64,000 bases of DNA from contig NZ_LN650648.1 of assembly GCF_900002575.1 (NCBI RefSeq), positions 186,001 through 250,000 on the forward strand. The letters run 5' to 3'. Shown here one piece after another: positions 1-9,632 of the stretch. Made by a program: the position numbers and the translations under genes. Position 1 is the first letter of the stretch. Each line of letters starts with the position of its first letter. The DNA comes from Romboutsia hominis (GTDB lineage: Bacteria > Bacillota > Clostridia > Peptostreptococcales > Peptostreptococcaceae). The notes under the pieces are model-generated. The model was not told the origin of the DNA. It worked only from the letters and a program-made list of their open reading frames with translations, and did not search any database.

Positions 1-495
1 CAAATTGCTACTAGACTTAAGGAATTAGGTGCACAAATATCTAAAGAGTATGAAGGAAAGAATCTTTTAGTAGTATCTTTATTAAAAGGAAGCTTTATCT
101 TCTGTGCTGACTTAGTAAGAAACATAACTGTTCCAGTTAAAATAGAGTTTATGACAACTTCAAGCTATGGTCACGGAGAACAAAGTAGTGGGAACGTAAA
201 GGTTGTATCAGATGTAAATTCTAGTTTAGAAGGATATGATGTATTAATAGTAGATGATATAACAGATACAGCATTAACTATGCATCATGTTATGAATCAT
301 TTAAAAACTAAAAATCCAGCAAGCGTAAAATGCTGTGTATTACTTGATAAGCCAAGTAGAAGAAAAGTTGAATTAGTTCCAGATTACTGTGGATTTGAAA
401 TAGAAGACAAGTTTGTTGTTGGATATGGATTAAACTATGGTGATTATTACAGAAACGTACCATACGTATTCAATGTTACAAATGAAGATAGATAA
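1..495 (+). CDS. hpt: Hypoxanthine phosphoribosyltransferase, 5' end cut off
   Basis: Transfers the phosphoribosyl group of PRPP to hypoxanthine or guanine (purine salvage, cytoplasm). The reading frame is open from base 1, so the gene starts outside the window; 164 residues remain of a family usually near 180. The PRPP-binding loop is clear as VLIVDDITDTA, preceded by the LLKGSFIF segment and followed by the lysine-containing CVLLDKPSRR and the C-terminal VGYGLNYGDYYRNVPYV typical of bacterial HPRT. It is followed at once by a terminator, so it ends its transcription unit. Identification is firm; only the first few residues are missing. Confidence 0.95.
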   Translation, partial: QIATRLKELGAQISKEYEGKNLLVVSLLKGSFIFCADLVRNITVPVKIEFMTTSSYGHGEQSSGNVKVVSDVNSSLEGYDVLIVDDITDTALTMHHVMNHLKTKNPASVKCCVLLDKPSRRKVELVPDYCGFEIEDKFVVGYGLNYGDYYRNVPYVFNVTNEDR

Positions 496-497
496 AT

Positions 498-527
498 AAA
501 AAGTTGCTCTTAGGAGCAACTTTTTAT
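498..527 (+). terminator. Terminator after hpt
   Basis: Stem AAAGTTGCTC / GAGCAACTTT with a TTAG loop runs into a T-rich tract three bases after the hpt stop codon. Rho-independent type. Confidence 0.9.
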
Positions 528-659
528 TTACAAAGATTTTGTAATTTATATAAACTATATAAGTAAACTAAGCTAATATATATTTATACACATATCAACT
601 GTAAAAATGGTTGAAAAGTGGATAACTTCAAAATGAAAATGGTTGCAGGAGGATTAAGT

Positions 660-1067
660 ATGGGGATAAAAATGATACATCATATATGCATTCAAACAGA
701 AAAATATAAGGAATCATTAGATTTTTACACAAGAATACTGGGATTTGAAGTAGTTCAAGAGAGTAAAAATTTCCACAACAGAGAATATAATACGTGGATA
801 AAACAAGGTACCTTTATGATAGAACTTCAGACGCCTAAAGCTGGGGATAAGTTTAAAAAGTGGACATCTTTAAATGAAGGCCCAGTGCATATGGGATTTA
901 TTGTGGATAATGTGGAAGAAGAGTATAAAAGGATAAAATCGCTAGGATATACTAATTTCAAAGTTAAAAATGGAGAAATTGTATACAAAGTAGAAGGTGA
1001 AAGCTTATTTAAAATAAAAGCACCAGAAGGAACAGAAATAGAAATTAGAGATACTGATATAGCTTAG
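660..1067 (+). CDS. VOC-fold (glyoxalase/bleomycin-resistance superfamily) protein
   Basis: 135-residue single-domain protein of the vicinal oxygen chelate fold. Likely metal ligands of the fold are visible: an early His (MIHHICI), Glu in FMIELQTP, His in GPVHMGF and Glu in EIEIRD near the C-terminus. The pattern resembles lactoylglutathione lyase-like and methylmalonyl-CoA epimerase-like proteins, so the substrate cannot be named. An in-frame ATG exists at 618, but AGGAGGA at 647-653 sits six bases before the ATG at 660, which I take as the start. Stands alone between hpt and the DUF4397 gene. Confidence 0.8.
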   Translation: MGIKMIHHICIQTEKYKESLDFYTRILGFEVVQESKNFHNREYNTWIKQGTFMIELQTPKAGDKFKKWTSLNEGPVHMGFIVDNVEEEYKRIKSLGYTNFKVKNGEIVYKVEGESLFKIKAPEGTEIEIRDTDIA

Positions 1068-1134
1068 TATCAAAAATACCCTTCTATTAATATCATATTA
1101 GTATGAAAGTATTATGATTAATGGGGGGATTTTT

Positions 1135-1737
1135 TTGAGAAACTTCAATGAGAAATATTCATTGGTTAGAGTATTGCATGCCTTGGTAAGTGGAGAAGAA
1201 TTAGATGTATATATAGATGGATTTCCTTTTTATATGGATGTAAGATTTGCTCAATTTACACCATATATATATGTACCAGAAGGAGAGCATATATTTAGCG
1301 TTTATTTAAAAGAGGAAAGGGATAGTCCTTTGAGTGAGGTTAGTATCGATGTAAAAAATGATGAGCTTATAACAGCAGCTATTATAGAAAAAAATGATAA
1401 AGTAGATATACTTCCTATACCAGAGAAAATGGGAGTTCCAGAAGATAATACATCGAAGATTAAGTTTGTACACTTAGTTCCAGAAGCACCAAATGTTAAT
1501 ATACTAATGGGTGGAGAAGAAATATTTAATAATGTAGGTTATACAGATTATACAGAGTATGAAAATGTGCCAATAGGAGAGTATAAGATGGATATAGAAT
1601 TGACGGAAAATAAAAAAACAGTTTTAAGCAACTTAGTAAATATAAATCCAAATAGAATATATACATTTTATGTTATTGGGATATCGCCTAATATAGATAT
1701 GATTCAGACATTAGATGGAGCAACTTTCTTACAGTGA
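1135..1737 (+). CDS. DUF4397 domain protein
   Basis: About 200 residues made of two similar halves. The first opens with VRVLHALVSGEELDVYIDG, the second with IKFVHLVPEAPNVNILMGGEE, the usual look of DUF4397 (a beta-sandwich repeat found in cell-envelope and spore-associated proteins). No signal peptide or membrane segment is seen. The TTG at 1135 has a GGGGGGA site six bases upstream and is my preferred start; an in-frame ATG at 1114 with a poor site would add seven residues. The function of the family is not established. It ends its own unit with a terminator. Confidence 0.75.
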   Translation: MRNFNEKYSLVRVLHALVSGEELDVYIDGFPFYMDVRFAQFTPYIYVPEGEHIFSVYLKEERDSPLSEVSIDVKNDELITAAIIEKNDKVDILPIPEKMGVPEDNTSKIKFVHLVPEAPNVNILMGGEEIFNNVGYTDYTEYENVPIGEYKMDIELTENKKTVLSNLVNINPNRIYTFYVIGISPNIDMIQTLDGATFLQ

Positions 1738-1769
1738 TAGATATAAACTATAAAAATTTGTTATTATTA

Positions 1770-1800
1770 AAAGTATAGATAAATTTATCTATACTTTTTT
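1770..1800 (+). terminator. Terminator after the DUF4397 gene
   Basis: Perfect stem AAGTATAGATAAA / TTTATCTATACTT followed by a T run. Dispersed repeat copy A1 begins where the T run ends. Confidence 0.88.
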
Positions 1801-1974
1801 ACGCTTAAGGAAATTATCATACTTCAAAAACTATAGATAACTATTGTAGCTAAGTAATACCAATTAGTTTAGTAAGCGCAAAAAAGACAATTTGAAGCGC
1901 TTCGCGATACGTCGCTCAAGCAACGGATGAAGTGTAGCGCCCACGTAGTGGCTTAAGCGAAGCGAATTTTTTAT
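1797..1974. repeat. Dispersed intergenic repeat, copy A1
   Basis: About 175 bp, GC-richer than its surroundings. Shares with copies at 13476-13648 and 17056-17226 the opening TTTACGCTTAAGGAAATTAT, the internal CAACGGA(T/C)GAAG block, the GCTCAAGC block and the closing AAGCGAATTTTTTAT. It starts in the T tract of the preceding terminator and ends just before the sortase promoter. No reading frame is shared by the copies. Confidence 0.75.
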
Positions 1975-1975
1975 G

Positions 1976-2004
1976 TTCAAAGTTATATTTATGTGGTATA
2001 TAAT
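1976..2004 (+). promoter_or_regulatory. Promoter of the sortase gene
   Basis: TTCAAA (1976-1981), 17-base spacer, TATAAT (1999-2004), 30 bases before the start codon. The -35 box abuts the end of repeat copy A1. Confidence 0.65.
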
Positions 2005-2034
2005 ATAATTAGTTTAATTAGGAGTATAAATACT

Positions 2035-2826
2035 ATGAAGAAAGCAAGGATTTTAATAAATATAGTCTTAATAATAGCATTATTATTTGGAAGTTATAAT
2101 ATTATATCTAAAGTTTTAGACTATAAAAAAGCAGATAGAGTATATGATAATATAAAGAAAATAAAAGAAGAAAGAGAAAAACAATTTGTATCAAGTGCAC
2201 AAAGTAATAATAATTATAAAGTAGGCAATAGTGAGGTAGATGATAATAAAGAGGTTAAACAAAATAGTCCTTATAATAAGACTACTTTAGATTTATCTGA
2301 TATAAATAAAGATTATAGAGGTTGGATAGACATTGATGGAACTAATATAGATTACCCAGTTCTTCAAGCTAAAGATAATAGCTATTATCTTAAAAAGGAT
2401 ATAAATAAAAATTATTTACCATCAGGTTCTATATTTTTAGACTATAGAAATAACAGATTTGAGGATAGTAATACAGTTATTTATGGTCACTATATGAGAA
2501 ATAATACAATGTTTGGTGAGTTGAAGAAATTTAAAGATAAAAAATTCTTTGATAAAAATAATAAAATATACATAGAAACGCCAGATGGACAAAAATTAGA
2601 ATATAAAATTTTCTCAGTTTATACAACTGATGCAAATTATAATTACATACAGACTTCTTTTAATTCTAAAAGTGATTATAAACAATTTCTTAATAAAATA
2701 AAAAACAAGTCTTTATATAACACTAATGTAGAAGTAAGTGAAAATGATAAAATACTAACTTTATCTACTTGTAGCTATGAATTTGAAAATGCGAGAACTG
2801 TAATTCATGCCAAATTAGTAAATTAA
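2035..2826 (+). CDS. srtB: Class B sortase
   Basis: Membrane-anchored cysteine transpeptidase that cleaves a sorting signal and joins surface proteins to the cell wall. The start at 2035 (MKKARIL) follows TAGGAG; residues about 7-24 form the N-terminal anchor, then a charged, Asn/Lys-rich linker to about residue 85, then the sortase fold. Catalytic His is in VIYGHYMRN, Cys in TLSTCSYEF and Arg in ENARTVIHA. About 263 residues, normal for SrtB. No LPXTG-type substrate gene is nearby, so it probably acts on proteins encoded elsewhere. It has its own promoter and terminator. Confidence 0.9.
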   Translation: MKKARILINIVLIIALLFGSYNIISKVLDYKKADRVYDNIKKIKEEREKQFVSSAQSNNNYKVGNSEVDDNKEVKQNSPYNKTTLDLSDINKDYRGWIDIDGTNIDYPVLQAKDNSYYLKKDINKNYLPSGSIFLDYRNNRFEDSNTVIYGHYMRNNTMFGELKKFKDKKFFDKNNKIYIETPDGQKLEYKIFSVYTTDANYNYIQTSFNSKSDYKQFLNKIKNKSLYNTNVEVSENDKILTLSTCSYEFENARTVIHAKLVN

Positions 2827-2866
2827 AAGGCTCAAATTAATATTTATTAATTTGAGCCTTTTATAT
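2825..2866. terminator. Bidirectional terminator between srtB and dapD
   Basis: Long stem AAAAGGCTCAAATTAATA / TATTAATTTGAGCCTTTT-like, with A and T tracts on both sides. It serves the rightward sortase gene and the leftward dap operon. Confidence 0.9.
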
Positions 2867-3583
2867 TTAGTCCAAATCTCTAAGACCGTCCATTAACTTA
2901 GTTTTATCAGCTGTTTTTTCGTCTTTTATTTTTATGACTTTTGCAGGAGAGCCAGCAACTACCTCTCCTTCTAACACGTCATGGGTAACAACTGAACCTG
3001 CTGCCACAATAGCGCCCTTTTTTACTGTTACACCTTCAAGTATTACAGCATTTGCTCCTATTAAAACATCATCCTCAATTATAACAGGAGAAGCAGAAGG
3101 TGGCTCTAAAACGCCAGCAATAACCGCTCCGGCACCTACATGAACATTTTTTCCGATTATACCTCTTGCTCCAATAACTGCGTTCATGTCAATCATGGAA
3201 TTATCACCAATAACAGCTCCAATATTTATAACAGCTCCCATCATTATAACCGCATTTTTTCCTATAGTAGCCATATCTCTTATTATAGCTCCAGGCTCTA
3301 TACGAGCATGTTCATGAAGGTAGTTGTATATAGGTATAGCAGAGTTCCTTCTATCATACTCAATATATATATCGTTTATAAGATTTTCCTTACCTTTTAG
3401 AAAATCATTTATTGTATCATAGTCACCAATAAGTATATAAGAACCATTAGAACCAAATACTTTAAATTCCTTAGCTTCTTTGAAGCTGATAAGATTAGTA
3501 TTTATATAAACCTTAACAGGTGTTATTTTTTTTGATTCTTTTATATATTTGGCTATTTCATAAGCATCGTTTAAATTTATCAT
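2867..3583 (-). CDS. dapD: Tetrahydrodipicolinate N-acetyltransferase
   Basis: Acetylates 2,3,4,5-tetrahydrodipicolinate in the acetylase branch of diaminopimelate and lysine synthesis (also called dapH or ykuQ). 238 residues: an N-terminal alpha/beta part of about 90 residues, then a left-handed beta-helix of hexapeptide repeats (IGKNAVI, IGAVIGD, VIGARGI, VHVGAGA, LIGANAV), ending in [12 protein letters not shown]. Last gene of a leftward asd-dapA-dapB-dapD operon, 16 bases after dapB. This branch needs an N-acetyl-diaminopimelate deacetylase; the M20 protein at 13842 is a candidate. Confidence 0.95.
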   Translation of the reverse strand: MINLNDAYEIAKYIKESKKITPVKVYINTNLISFKEAKEFKVFGSNGSYILIGDYDTINDFLKGKENLINDIYIEYDRRNSAIPIYNYLHEHARIEPGAIIRDMATIGKNAVIMMGAVINIGAVIGDNSMIDMNAVIGARGIIGKNVHVGAGAVIAGVLEPPSASPVIIEDDVLIGANAVILEGVTVKKGAIVAAGSVVTHDVLEGEVVAGSPAKVIKIKDEKTADKTKLMDGLRDLD

Positions 3584-3599
3584 TAGTTACCTCCATAGA

Positions 3600-4346
3600 T
3601 TAACTTAGTAAATTATCCATATTATAATACCCAGGACTTTGGTTAACTAAAAATTTAGCAGCAGTTATAGAGCCTTTAGCAAAGATATCCTTAGATTGAG
3701 CTATATGTTTTAACTCTACAACTTCATCATGACCTGCATATATGACATTATGCTCACCAACAATAGTCCCACCTCTAATAGCGTGTATTCCTATTTCATT
3801 TTCACTTCTTTTCGCCTCGCGGCCATATCTTCCATAATTATATTCAATACTAGGTAGTACATCTTTTATTGCATTAGCAATCATAATAGCAGTACCACTT
3901 GGTGCATCAACTTTTTTATTATGATGTTTTTCTATTACTTCAATATCAAAACCATTTAACACTTTAGTAGCTTCTCTTACTAATTTTAATAAAACATTAA
4001 CTCCTAAGGACATATTAGAAGAGTGGAAAATAGGAATTATATTAGAGGCATCTTTTATTTTATTTAACTCTTCTTCATTATATCCAGTAGTAGCAATAAC
4101 CAAAGGGGTTTTAGTATTTAAAGCATAAGATAAAACATTATCTAAAGCTAAGTGATGAGAAAAATCTATTATTACATCACCTTTTTTAGAAATATCAGAC
4201 ATAGTAGAGAAAACGTTAAAAGATGTTTTTTCTTTTTGGCTAGGAGATACTCCACAAACTAATTCTAAATCAGGATCTTGTTCTATACATTTAGTTAAAA
4301 CTCTACCCATTTTTCCAAAGCATCCATTAACTATAACTTTTAGCAT
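3600..4346 (-). CDS. dapB: 4-hydroxy-tetrahydrodipicolinate reductase
   Basis: NAD(P)H-dependent reduction of hydroxy-tetrahydrodipicolinate. 248 residues with the dinucleotide-binding start [10 protein letters not shown], the [10 protein letters not shown] loop, the catalytic [15 protein letters not shown] block and [11 protein letters not shown]. Its start overlaps the dapA stop by seven bases, so the two are probably translationally coupled. Confidence 0.96.
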   Translation of the reverse strand: MLKVIVNGCFGKMGRVLTKCIEQDPDLELVCGVSPSQKEKTSFNVFSTMSDISKKGDVIIDFSHHLALDNVLSYALNTKTPLVIATTGYNEEELNKIKDASNIIPIFHSSNMSLGVNVLLKLVREATKVLNGFDIEVIEKHHNKKVDAPSGTAIMIANAIKDVLPSIEYNYGRYGREAKRSENEIGIHAIRGGTIVGEHNVIYAGHDEVVELKHIAQSKDIFAKGSITAAKFLVNQSPGYYNMDNLLS

Positions 4347-5233
4347 GATTTTTCTCCTAATGATAATCCTTGATTTTTTAATTCTTGTTTTAAAACTTCT
4401 AAGTTTTTATCTTCCATTTCAGCTAGAGGTAGTCTTAAATTTCCAACATTAAATCCAAGTAAATTCATAGCAGTTTTAACAGGTATAGGATTAACTTCTA
4501 TAAATAAAGCATCTATTAAAGGCTTTAATTTAAGTTGTAATTCTCTAGATCCTTTTATATCTCCTTCTAAGAATTTATAAACTAAATCATGAGTTTCTTT
4601 AGGACAAACATTAGCAAGAACAGATATTACTCCATGACCTCCAACTGATAATAATTGAATTATACTATCATCATTTCCTGAATAAATAGCAAAGTCATCT
4701 GGAACTAATCTAGCTATTTCTCCAACTTGAGATAAATCTCCACTAGCTTCTTTTATAGCAACTATATTATCTATTTTAGCAAGTTCTGCTACTAAGCTAG
4801 GTTTCATATTCATAGATGTTCTTCCCGGAACATTGTACATAATTATAGGAAGATTTACGCTTTTAGCTATAGTTTCAAAATGAAGCTTAAGACCATTTTG
4901 GTTAGCTTTATTGTAGTAAGGTGTTATAACTAATAATCCATCAGCTCCAAGTCTTTCAGCTTCTTGACTTAAATAAATAGAATGTGCAGTGTTATTTGAG
5001 CCAGTTCCAGCTATAACAGGTATTCTTTTATTAACTTTATCAACAGTATATTTTATAACAGCAAGCTGTTCTTCATCGCTCATAGTAGTGGATTCCCCTG
5101 TAGTTCCACAAACAAGTATTGCATCAGTATTATTCTCTATGTGATATTCAATTAATTTTCCAAGAGTCTCAAAATCTACACCATTTTCATCAAAAGGTGT
5201 AACTAAAGCAACTGCAGAACCTTTAAATAACAT
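4340..5233 (-). CDS. dapA: 4-hydroxy-tetrahydrodipicolinate synthase
   Basis: Condenses pyruvate with aspartate semialdehyde. TIM-barrel protein of about 297 residues with the substrate loop CGTTGEST, the catalytic Tyr in [11 protein letters not shown] and the Schiff-base Lys in VAIKEASGD. The ATG at 5233 has AAAGGGG eight bases upstream; an in-frame TTG two codons earlier lies too close to that site. Second gene of the dap operon. Confidence 0.97.
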   Translation of the reverse strand: MLFKGSAVALVTPFDENGVDFETLGKLIEYHIENNTDAILVCGTTGESTTMSDEEQLAVIKYTVDKVNKRIPVIAGTGSNNTAHSIYLSQEAERLGADGLLVITPYYNKANQNGLKLHFETIAKSVNLPIIMYNVPGRTSMNMKPSLVAELAKIDNIVAIKEASGDLSQVGEIARLVPDDFAIYSGNDDSIIQLLSVGGHGVISVLANVCPKETHDLVYKFLEGDIKGSRELQLKLKPLIDALFIEVNPIPVKTAMNLLGFNVGNLRLPLAEMEDKNLEVLKQELKNQGLSLGEKSC

Positions 5234-5281
5234 ATACAAAACCCCTTTATATAAGAATTTACCTAATTAGGTATTAAAGTA

Positions 5282-6280
5282 TTAAACTAAATCACAAGCA
5301 ACTAATAATTCTGCTATTTGAACAGTATTAGTAGCAGCACCTTTTCTGATATTATCGGCAACTACCCATATATTTACTCCACTATCTACACTAAAATCTC
5401 TTCTTATTCTTCCAACGAAAACTTCATCACGACCAGTAGAATCTACTGTAGTAGGATATTTATTTTCTTTAGGATTATCCATGACAATTACACCATTCAT
5501 GTTTTCTAAAGTATTAACTAAATCAGAAAGCTCAAATGGGTTTTCAAATTCAATATTTATAGATTCACTATGACTATTTTTTACAGGAACTCTAACTGTA
5601 GTAGCTGTAACCTTCATATCGAAATCATTAAATATTTTTTTTGTTTCATTTATCATTTTTAATTCTTCTTTTGTATAACCATTGTCTTCAAAAACATCTA
5701 TATGAGGAAGACAGTTGTAAGCTATTGGATGAGGATAGAAACTATTAGGTTTTCCATCAACACCATCTTCTAAATCTTTAATACCTCTTACACCTGAACC
5801 AGATACAGCTTGATAAGTAGAATAAACTATTCTTTTTATTTTATATTTTTCATGAAGTGCCTTAAGAGGAACTACAGCTTGTATAGTAGAGCAATTTGGA
5901 TTAGCAATTATTCCTTTATGTTTTTTTATATCTTGTGGATTAACCTCAGGAACTACTAAAGGTACATTTTCATCCATTCTCCAATAACTAGAATTATCAA
6001 TAACCACAATACCCTTTGAAGCTGCTATAGGAGCATATATAGAACTTATTTCACCACCAGCAGAGAATAAGGCTATTTGTATATCTCTATCAAAAACATC
6101 TTTATTTAATTCTTCAACTACATATTCTTTTCCATTAAATACTACAGTAGACCCAGCAGACTTAGCAGAAGAGAATAAATATAGTTGATTTATAGGGAAC
6201 TTTCTTTCTTCTAAAACTTTTAAGAAAGTTCTTCCAACCATACCAGTAGCACCAACAATAGCTACATTAACTTTTTTCAT
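5282..6280 (-). CDS. asd: Aspartate-semialdehyde dehydrogenase
   Basis: Reduces aspartyl phosphate to aspartate semialdehyde with NADPH, the shared step for lysine, threonine and methionine. 332 residues with the NADP fingerprint VGATGMVGRTF, active-site Cys in NPNCSTIQ, and His in SHSESINIEF. First gene of the leftward operon, with GGGGTGA as ribosome site. No aspartokinase lies in the operon. I looked for a lysine riboswitch or T-box in the leader and saw neither. Confidence 0.97.
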   Translation of the reverse strand: MKKVNVAIVGATGMVGRTFLKVLEERKFPINQLYLFSSAKSAGSTVVFNGKEYVVEELNKDVFDRDIQIALFSAGGEISSIYAPIAASKGIVVIDNSSYWRMDENVPLVVPEVNPQDIKKHKGIIANPNCSTIQAVVPLKALHEKYKIKRIVYSTYQAVSGSGVRGIKDLEDGVDGKPNSFYPHPIAYNCLPHIDVFEDNGYTKEELKMINETKKIFNDFDMKVTATTVRVPVKNSHSESINIEFENPFELSDLVNTLENMNGVIVMDNPKENKYPTTVDSTGRDEVFVGRIRRDFSVDSGVNIWVVADNIRKGAATNTVQIAELLVACDLV

Positions 6281-6592
6281 AAAATCACCCCAAATAAATT
6301 GATTAAGTATCTATATAAAATTATTCAAGGAGATTAAAATATATTCTATTTGTTGATAATAAATCCCTTTAAAAATATTTTCTATAAAAGAGGTAGAAAA
6401 TATAGCTTTTTTGTTAAGCTTTTCAGAGAATAGAAAAATAATAAAAAAGGACTATAACTAAATAGTCATAGTCCTAAGTAAACTTTAATTTATATTATCT
6501 AACTCAATCTTAAGAATACACAGTTATATTTTAAGACTCAAATTATATTATAAATTTATCTACATCCCTTATTAAAAAGAGGATCAAATTAC
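6281..6592. other. Intergenic region upstream of asd
   Basis: 312 bases. Contains the terminator of the BaiCD-like operon (6442-6475). The remaining 160 bases form the asd leader and promoter region, very AT-rich, with no box pair I would trust and no recognisable riboswitch. Confidence 0.5.
6442..6475 (-). terminator. Terminator of the leftward reductase/dehydrogenase operon
   Basis: Read on the minus strand: AGGACTATGACTA / TAGTTATAGTCCT (one mismatch) followed by TTTTTT. Lies 117 bases beyond the stop of the reductase gene. Confidence 0.85.
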
Positions 6593-8521
6593 TTACACAT
6601 TAAGTGCATTTTCACTATCTATATTAAGTGCAACTTCAATACCTTCAAGAGTAGAATTTAAAGCTACACGTGGACTTTTTGCATCACCAATCACATGGAA
6701 AGGAATTTCTAAATCTCTACATTTTAATTGAACATCTTCTAAAGCTACTGAAGTTGCACCAAGAGCAACGACTACAGCATCACAATTAATACTTGTTTCA
6801 GTTTCATCTTTAACATATACAACTTCATTTTCTTTTATTTCCACAACCTTGGCACCAGGAATTTGATTAACACCTATTACATACATATTTTCAAGCATAT
6901 TCATACTTCTAATCCAGCCTAAATCTCCACCGAATCTGTCAGATTCATCAATAACTGTACATTTTATACCTTTGTCAGTTAAGTATTGAGCAGTTTCTAA
7001 ACCTACCATTTTTCCGCCAAGTATAACTACATTACCAGAAAGTTCTATATTACCAGATAAAACTTCTTCATAAGTAAATACATTTTTACTTTCTATACCT
7101 TTTATTTCAGGTTTTGAAGCAACAGCACCAGTTGCAATTATTACTTCATCAGGATTAATTTGAGATACCAACTCAGGAGTTACAACTGTATTTAACCTAA
7201 CATCAACACATAAACGAGTAGCTTCTTTAGCTTCCCAGTTAACAGCATCAAGCATCTCACCTTTATATGGAGCAGCACCAGCTAAGTTAAATTGCCCACC
7301 TAATTTATTGCTAGCTTCACATAAAATTGGGTTATGCCCTCTAACTTTTAGCATGTTAGCAGTCATCATACCACCCATACCACCACCAGCTATTAAAACT
7401 GTTTTAGGGTTAGTTGTTTTAGTAATAGGTTGACCTTCTTTACCAACCATAGGATTTCTCATACAAGTAATTGTAGGAATATTTGGATTCATTATAGAGT
7501 CAAAGCAGCCCTTCAAGCAACCAACACATAAACGTATACTATCAGTTTTACCATCTTTTGCTTTATTACAGAATTCATGATCTGTAATTTGAGCACGACC
7601 TATAGCAACCAAATCACACTTTTCTTCTTCTATAAATTTATTTGCAATTTCTGGATGATTGATTCTACCAACTCCAACTACAGGCATTTCAATAGCATCA
7701 CGTATCTTTTTTACATTTTCAATGTTATATCCGCGAGGAGTATCAATTGAAGGAACTTCATATTTTAGAGCTGCAGACTTATTATTACCTCTTGAAATAT
7801 CAATTATATCAACACCTTCAGCTTTAGCCATCTTTAAAAACTCAATTACATCTTCTATAGTAAGTCCATTTTGAACATAATCATCTAATGCATCTACACG
7901 CATAAATAAAGGCATAGTTTCTGGCATATTAGCACGCATAGTACGAATAACTTCAAGTGAAAATCTTGCTCTATTTTCTAAAGAACCATTATATTCATCA
8001 TCACGTTTATTAAAAGCAGCACTTAAGAATGTATGAGGAAGATAAGTATGAGCAGCATGGAATTCTATAGCATCACAGCCAGCTTTTACTGCCATTTTAG
8101 TGGATTTTCCATAACAATCAACAATTTCTTTTATATTTTCATGAGTCATGCCTTCTGTAACCATAGGAGTTCTATCTTTTGGAAGTAGAGCTATTGCAAC
8201 TTGACCACCATGCCAAATTTGAACACCTATTTTACCACCAACGCTATGTACGCTATCTATAAGTTTTTTCATACCTTCAAAATGTTCATCTTTATAAAGG
8301 GCTACATAACCATTACCATGAGTACTTGGGTGTATAGCACAAACCTCAGTAAAATTAAGTCCACAGCCGCCTTTTGCAATTGCTACATGATAATCAATTA
8401 AATTTTGTGTAACAAGTCCAGTAGGAGAAGCCATTTTTGTCATCATTGCTGGAAGTATTACACGGTTTTTTATTTCTAAATCTTTTATTTTAAATGGAGA
8501 AAACAAAGAATTATAGTTCAT
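6593..8521 (-). CDS. NADH:flavin oxidoreductase, enoate-reductase/BaiCD type
   Basis: Two-part redox enzyme of about 642 residues. An Old Yellow Enzyme TIM barrel with FMN (about 1-340; HAAHTYLPHTFLS active-site region) is followed by a four-Cys Fe-S segment (CVGCLKGC then ITCMRNP) and an FAD/NAD(H)-binding domain starting at VLIAGGGMGGMM. This architecture is shared by 2,4-dienoyl-CoA reductase, 2-enoate reductase and the bile-acid enzymes BaiCD and BaiH. The ATG at 8521 has AAAGGTGAT upstream and is preferred over in-frame ATGs at 8527 and 8539. It is co-transcribed with the dehydrogenase gene to its right. Reduction of an alpha,beta-unsaturated acid or enone is likely; the substrate is unknown. 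Confidence 0.85.
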   Translation of the reverse strand: MNYNSLFSPFKIKDLEIKNRVILPAMMTKMASPTGLVTQNLIDYHVAIAKGGCGLNFTEVCAIHPSTHGNGYVALYKDEHFEGMKKLIDSVHSVGGKIGVQIWHGGQVAIALLPKDRTPMVTEGMTHENIKEIVDCYGKSTKMAVKAGCDAIEFHAAHTYLPHTFLSAAFNKRDDEYNGSLENRARFSLEVIRTMRANMPETMPLFMRVDALDDYVQNGLTIEDVIEFLKMAKAEGVDIIDISRGNNKSAALKYEVPSIDTPRGYNIENVKKIRDAIEMPVVGVGRINHPEIANKFIEEEKCDLVAIGRAQITDHEFCNKAKDGKTDSIRLCVGCLKGCFDSIMNPNIPTITCMRNPMVGKEGQPITKTTNPKTVLIAGGGMGGMMTANMLKVRGHNPILCEASNKLGGQFNLAGAAPYKGEMLDAVNWEAKEATRLCVDVRLNTVVTPELVSQINPDEVIIATGAVASKPEIKGIESKNVFTYEEVLSGNIELSGNVVILGGKMVGLETAQYLTDKGIKCTVIDESDRFGGDLGWIRSMNMLENMYVIGVNQIPGAKVVEIKENEVVYVKDETETSINCDAVVVALGATSVALEDVQLKCRDLEIPFHVIGDAKSPRVALNSTLEGIEVALNIDSENALNV

Positions 8522-8580
8522 AATCATATCACCTTTCACTATTAAAATTTATTATTTAGCTATACGTTATATTTATAAAA

Positions 8581-9327
8581 TTACATTACAATTCCACCAT
8601 CAATATTTAATATTGCACCAGTTGTATATGAAGAATCCTCTGAAGCAAGGTATACAAAAGCACCAGCCATTTCATAAGGCTCAGCCATTTTTCCAAGTGG
8701 AGTTACTTGTCTCATATGTTCAACCATTTGATCTGTAACAAACTTTTTTACCATTTCAGTAGCCACAGAACCAGGAGCAACAGCATTAACTCTTATATTG
8801 TATTTACCAAGTTCTCTAGCAAATGATCTTGTAAGGCCATTTACAGCAAACTTAGAAGCAGTATAAGCACATTGTCTGCCAGCACCATTTACACTTACTA
8901 AAGAGCTTGTGTTAATTATATTACCACCGCGGGCTTTCATAATTTTAACCGCAGCTCTTGTGCAACGGAACATTCCTGTAACATTTACGTCCATAACTTC
9001 TTCAAATTCTTCATCTGTCATTAAATCGATATCTTTTGTAGCTGTAATACCAGCATTATTAACTAATATGTCAACATAGCCCCATTTATCAACTACTTGT
9101 TTAAACATTTCATTGATTTCATCAGTACTTGACATGTTTGCGTGAACTGCTATAACATCAGCATTAGGATATTTTTTTTGGATAAGATTTAGTGCGTTAT
9201 TTGCAGTTTCAGCTCTACTTCCACATATTGCAACTTTAGCACCTTCTTTGACATATCTATCAACTATAGCAAAACCAATACCACGTGATCCGCCAGTAAC
9301 GATTGCAACTTTATTTTTTAGTTTCAT
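8581..9327 (-). CDS. Short-chain dehydrogenase, hydroxysteroid dehydrogenase/BaiA-like
   Basis: NAD(P)-dependent alcohol dehydrogenase or ketone reductase of 248 residues. Cofactor motif GGSRGIG, NNAG motif, catalytic Ser in NTSSLVS and YTASK motif, and the C-terminal LNIDGG are all present. The ATG at 9327 has GAAAGGA upstream. First gene of the leftward pair with the flavin reductase. The context (BaiE- and BaiH-like genes across the divergent promoter region) favours a steroid or hydroxy-acid substrate, but general FabG-like activity cannot be excluded from sequence. Confidence 0.85.
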   Translation of the reverse strand: MKLKNKVAIVTGGSRGIGFAIVDRYVKEGAKVAICGSRAETANNALNLIQKKYPNADVIAVHANMSSTDEINEMFKQVVDKWGYVDILVNNAGITATKDIDLMTDEEFEEVMDVNVTGMFRCTRAAVKIMKARGGNIINTSSLVSVNGAGRQCAYTASKFAVNGLTRSFARELGKYNIRVNAVAPGSVATEMVKKFVTDQMVEHMRQVTPLGKMAEPYEMAGAFVYLASEDSSYTTGAILNIDGGIVM

Positions 9328-9630
9328 AAAATTAATTCCTTTCAAAGTTAGTTTATATGTTAATTACAAAACAATTACAATGGAGTTATAAATTAGATAA
9401 GATAAAACAAAACTAAAAAATTTAATTTAATGTGATAAATAAATTTTTATTCAATTAATAGAATTGAGTATTCGAAATAATTACATTATTAGAAATGATT
9501 AAATTTTCCAAAACAACTATTGAGATAATCGTAGGACACAAAATTTAATTTGTCAATAAAATTTTAAATTTGAAATTGTAAAGTTTTATAAAAAATAAAA
9601 AAGCTGCAAAATTTAATATTTACAACTTTT
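9328..9630. promoter_or_regulatory. Upstream region of the dehydrogenase operon with iterated operator-like motif
   Basis: Holds four near-copies of a 14-base motif, consensus ATTCNAAAYAATTA, at about 9365-9378, 9470-9483, 9488-9501 and 9506-9519; the last three are spaced 18 bases apart. The same motif recurs upstream of the BaiH-like gene at 10693-10814. Likely sites for the IclR regulator encoded between the two regions (inference). Confidence 0.5.
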
Positions 9631-9632
9631 TT
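9594..9632 (-). terminator. Terminator of the iclR-type gene
   Basis: On the minus strand AAAAGTTG / CAGCTTTT with one G-U pair, followed by a T run, directly after the stop codon. Confidence 0.7.

Noticed and set aside
6281-6440. Lysine riboswitch or T-box in the asd leader
   Set aside because: Neither the conserved lysine-aptamer core nor a T-box AGGGTGG element is visible on the minus strand.
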